Assembly (NCBI GenBank): GCA_003056285.1
Contig: NDWU01000001.1
Span: 101,236 to 161,417 of the forward strand
Direction: 5' to 3'
DNA length: 60,182 bases
Source of the DNA: Candidatus Terraquivivens tikiterensis
GTDB lineage: Archaea > Thermoproteota > Nitrososphaeria_A > Caldarchaeales > Wolframiiraptoraceae
Part shown: positions 58,955-60,182 of the stretch, piece after piece
How the letters are laid out: each line of letters starts with the position of its first letter
Position numbering within the stretch: the first letter of the stretch is position 1
Notes under the pieces: model-generated
Databases searched by the model: none
The model's input: only the letters and a program-made list of their open reading frames with translations
Told to the model about the DNA's origin: nothing
Program-made: the position numbers and the translations under genes

Positions 58955-59437
58955 ATGCCAGAGAAGCAATTCAGGTTCCTCGTAGAAGGGGGCAAGGCTA
59001 CGGCCGGGCCACCCATAGGCTCGTCGCTTGGACCCCTTGGGTTGAACGTGCTGATGGTCGTTGAGAAGATAAACGAGGCTACGGCCGAGTTTATGGGCAT
59101 GCGCGTCCCAGTCGAGGTGACCGTTAACACAGACACGAAAGAATTCTGGATTAAGGTGGGAACGCCGTCTGTTGCCGCCTTGATAGTAAAGGAGGCATCC
59201 GTCGGGAAGGGCTCGGGCAACCCGGGCAAAGAGTACGTTGGTAATATATCCATGGATGCCGTCGTCAAGATAGCTAAGATAAAAATGCCCGACCTACGCG
59301 TCAAGACCTTAAAAGCGGCCTCGAAGCAGGTTATCGGCACGTGCGTGAGCATGGGAATAAAGGTAGACGGGAAGGAGCCTAAGCAAGTGCTCAAGGAGAT
59401 AGATGCAGGCCAGTACGATAGCATCCTGGGTGATTAG
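58955..59437 (+). CDS. rpl11: Ribosomal protein L11
   Basis: 160 residues of the stalk-base protein. N-terminal FLVEGGKATAGPPIGSSLGPLGLNV and C-terminal VVKIAKIKMPDLRVKTLKAASKQVIGTCVSMGIKVDGKEPKQVLKEID; both domains complete. Starts two bases after spt5. Confidence 0.97.
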   Translation: MPEKQFRFLVEGGKATAGPPIGSSLGPLGLNVLMVVEKINEATAEFMGMRVPVEVTVNTDTKEFWIKVGTPSVAALIVKEASVGKGSGNPGKEYVGNISMDAVVKIAKIKMPDLRVKTLKAASKQVIGTCVSMGIKVDGKEPKQVLKEIDAGQYDSILGD

Positions 59438-59438
59438 C

Positions 59439-60104
59439 TTGCTGAGGACGTTATCTTCTAAGCTTTTAGAGGCTATAGACGCTGCGAAGAAGTCCCCCAG
59501 CAGGAACTTTGTTCAGTCGGTCGAGCTCATAGTGAACGTGAAAGACGTAGACCTTACAAAACCTGAGAATAGGTTTACGGAAACGATCGAGCTTCCGCAC
59601 GGTCTTGGAAAAAAGAGGAGGAAGATCTGCGTGATAGCCTCAGGCGACCTGGCGCTTAGGGCGGAGAGGCTTCAGCTCGTGGATAAGGTCTTGGGAAAAG
59701 AAGACCTTGAGGCGCTAGTAGGGAACAAGAGGATGGCAAAGAAGCTTGCTGGAAAGTACGACTACTTTATAGTCGACCCGTCGATGATGGGCATGGCCGC
59801 GAAGGCGCTAGGAGCCGCGCTTGGTGCCAGGGGAAAGGCACCCGTGCCTATACCCCCTGGCATGGAGCTCGAGAAGCTGGTCGAGAAGTACTCGAGGAGC
59901 GTAACCGTCAGGTTACGAAAGGGTCCGATGCTTGGCTGCATAATCGGAACGGAGGATATGGACTCAAAGGCGCTGGCCGAGAACGCGGAGGCGGTAATAG
60001 CGAGGATCGTTGAAAAGCTGGAGAAGAGGTTCAGGAACGTGGCATCCATATACGTCAAGAAAACTATGGGCGAGCCCGTAAGGGTTGGGATTGAGGAGAA
60101 GTAG
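59439..60104 (+). CDS. rpl1: Ribosomal protein L1
   Basis: 221 residues from the TTG at 59439, one base after the L11 stop. Conserved: FVQSVELIVNVKDVDLTKPENRF, ELPHGLGKKRRKICVIASGDLALRAE, FIVDPSMMGMAAKALGAALGARGKAPVPIPPG and the T-x-x-x-T-M-G-x-P tail (IYVKKTMGEPVRVG). Binds 23S rRNA and probably its own operon mRNA. Confidence 0.96.
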   Translation: MLRTLSSKLLEAIDAAKKSPSRNFVQSVELIVNVKDVDLTKPENRFTETIELPHGLGKKRRKICVIASGDLALRAERLQLVDKVLGKEDLEALVGNKRMAKKLAGKYDYFIVDPSMMGMAAKALGAALGARGKAPVPIPPGMELEKLVEKYSRSVTVRLRKGPMLGCIIGTEDMDSKALAENAEAVIARIVEKLEKRFRNVASIYVKKTMGEPVRVGIEEK

Positions 60105-60157
60105 GTGGAGGTTATGCTAATCTCAAGATATTCAGGGGCTGGTGGAGCGAATTGACG

Positions 60158-60182
60158 ATGGTCCTGAAGAGAAGGGCTGGAA
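60158..60182 (+). CDS. Ribosomal protein L10 (start only, cut by window end)
   Basis: The last 25 bases encode VLKRRAG after an ATG at 60158 (a TTG two codons earlier is in frame). Position after L11 and L1 and the lysine/arginine-rich beginning fit L10. Too short to confirm. Confidence 0.45.

Noticed and set aside
1-60182. CRISPR array
   Set aside because: No run of regularly spaced identical 24-40 base repeats was seen, and no cas genes are present.

Overview
The window is chromosomal DNA of an archaeon, most likely a member of the TACK group. Evidence: TATA-binding protein, Alba, a nascent-chain NAC subunit, an MBF1-like factor, family B DNA polymerase, ribosomal protein L40e, SecE/Sec61-gamma followed by Spt5, L11 and L1, and many TATA boxes about 25 nt upstream of start codons that have little or no leader. 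AGG/AGA arginine and ATA isoleucine codons dominate, and an intron-containing tRNA is present, which fits a thermophile. A lineage near Nitrososphaeria/Aigarchaeota is my guess only; nothing here fixes it.

Layout. 1-8040: a leftward cluster (MFS permease, type 5 uracil-DNA glycosylase, metallo-beta-lactamase hydrolase, R15P isomerase/eIF2B-like protein), DNA polymerase B and a repeat-rich surface protein. 8041-12750: Nudix hydrolase and a lipoate block (LipA, dihydrolipoamide dehydrogenase, LipB). 12900-19565: TBP, then the branched-chain amino-acid genes leuB (leftward) and leuA, ilvB, ilvN, ilvC (rightward). 19953-20587: a VapBC-type toxin-antitoxin pair. 20616-33792: an AT-richer genomic island bounded by a 14-nt direct repeat of the 3' end of tRNA-Val(TAC). 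It carries decayed defence-like and secreted-protein genes, an intact metal-chelate ABC transporter operon with two methyltransferases, palindrome clusters, and broken transposase and integrase genes. 34000-37130: GuaA, a DUF2148 ferredoxin-like protein, small heat-shock protein and a membrane protein. 37604-39607: a second, 1.9-kb remnant between the 3' end of an intron-containing tRNA-Val(CAC) and a perfect 20-nt copy of it. 39714-43316: dehydrogenase, L40e, Alba, a NusA-like KH protein and AspRS. 43323-49579: a leftward respiratory complex I cluster (NuoB-C-D-I-x-A-H) whose NuoB is interrupted by an intein. 49642-54350: membrane proteins, rhomboid protease, MBF1, HflX, PUA protein and NAC. 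54500-54700: a candidate structured RNA. 54736-60182: a wHTH/ATP-cone/NrdD-like fusion, OTCase, a methyltransferase, SecE, Spt5, L11, L1 and the start of L10.

Three related ~290-370 bp non-coding elements (8344, 37196, 51215) and two end fragments (9425, 20588) form a dispersed family with IS200/IS605-like ends but no transposase. They are the best candidates for orphan guide-RNA-like loci. The other main points for follow-up are the NuoB intein at a cluster-binding cysteine, the metal-uptake/methyltransferase operon, the NrdD-like regulator and the two elements that each occupy a valine tRNA gene. Everything was read by eye; no database or folding program was used.
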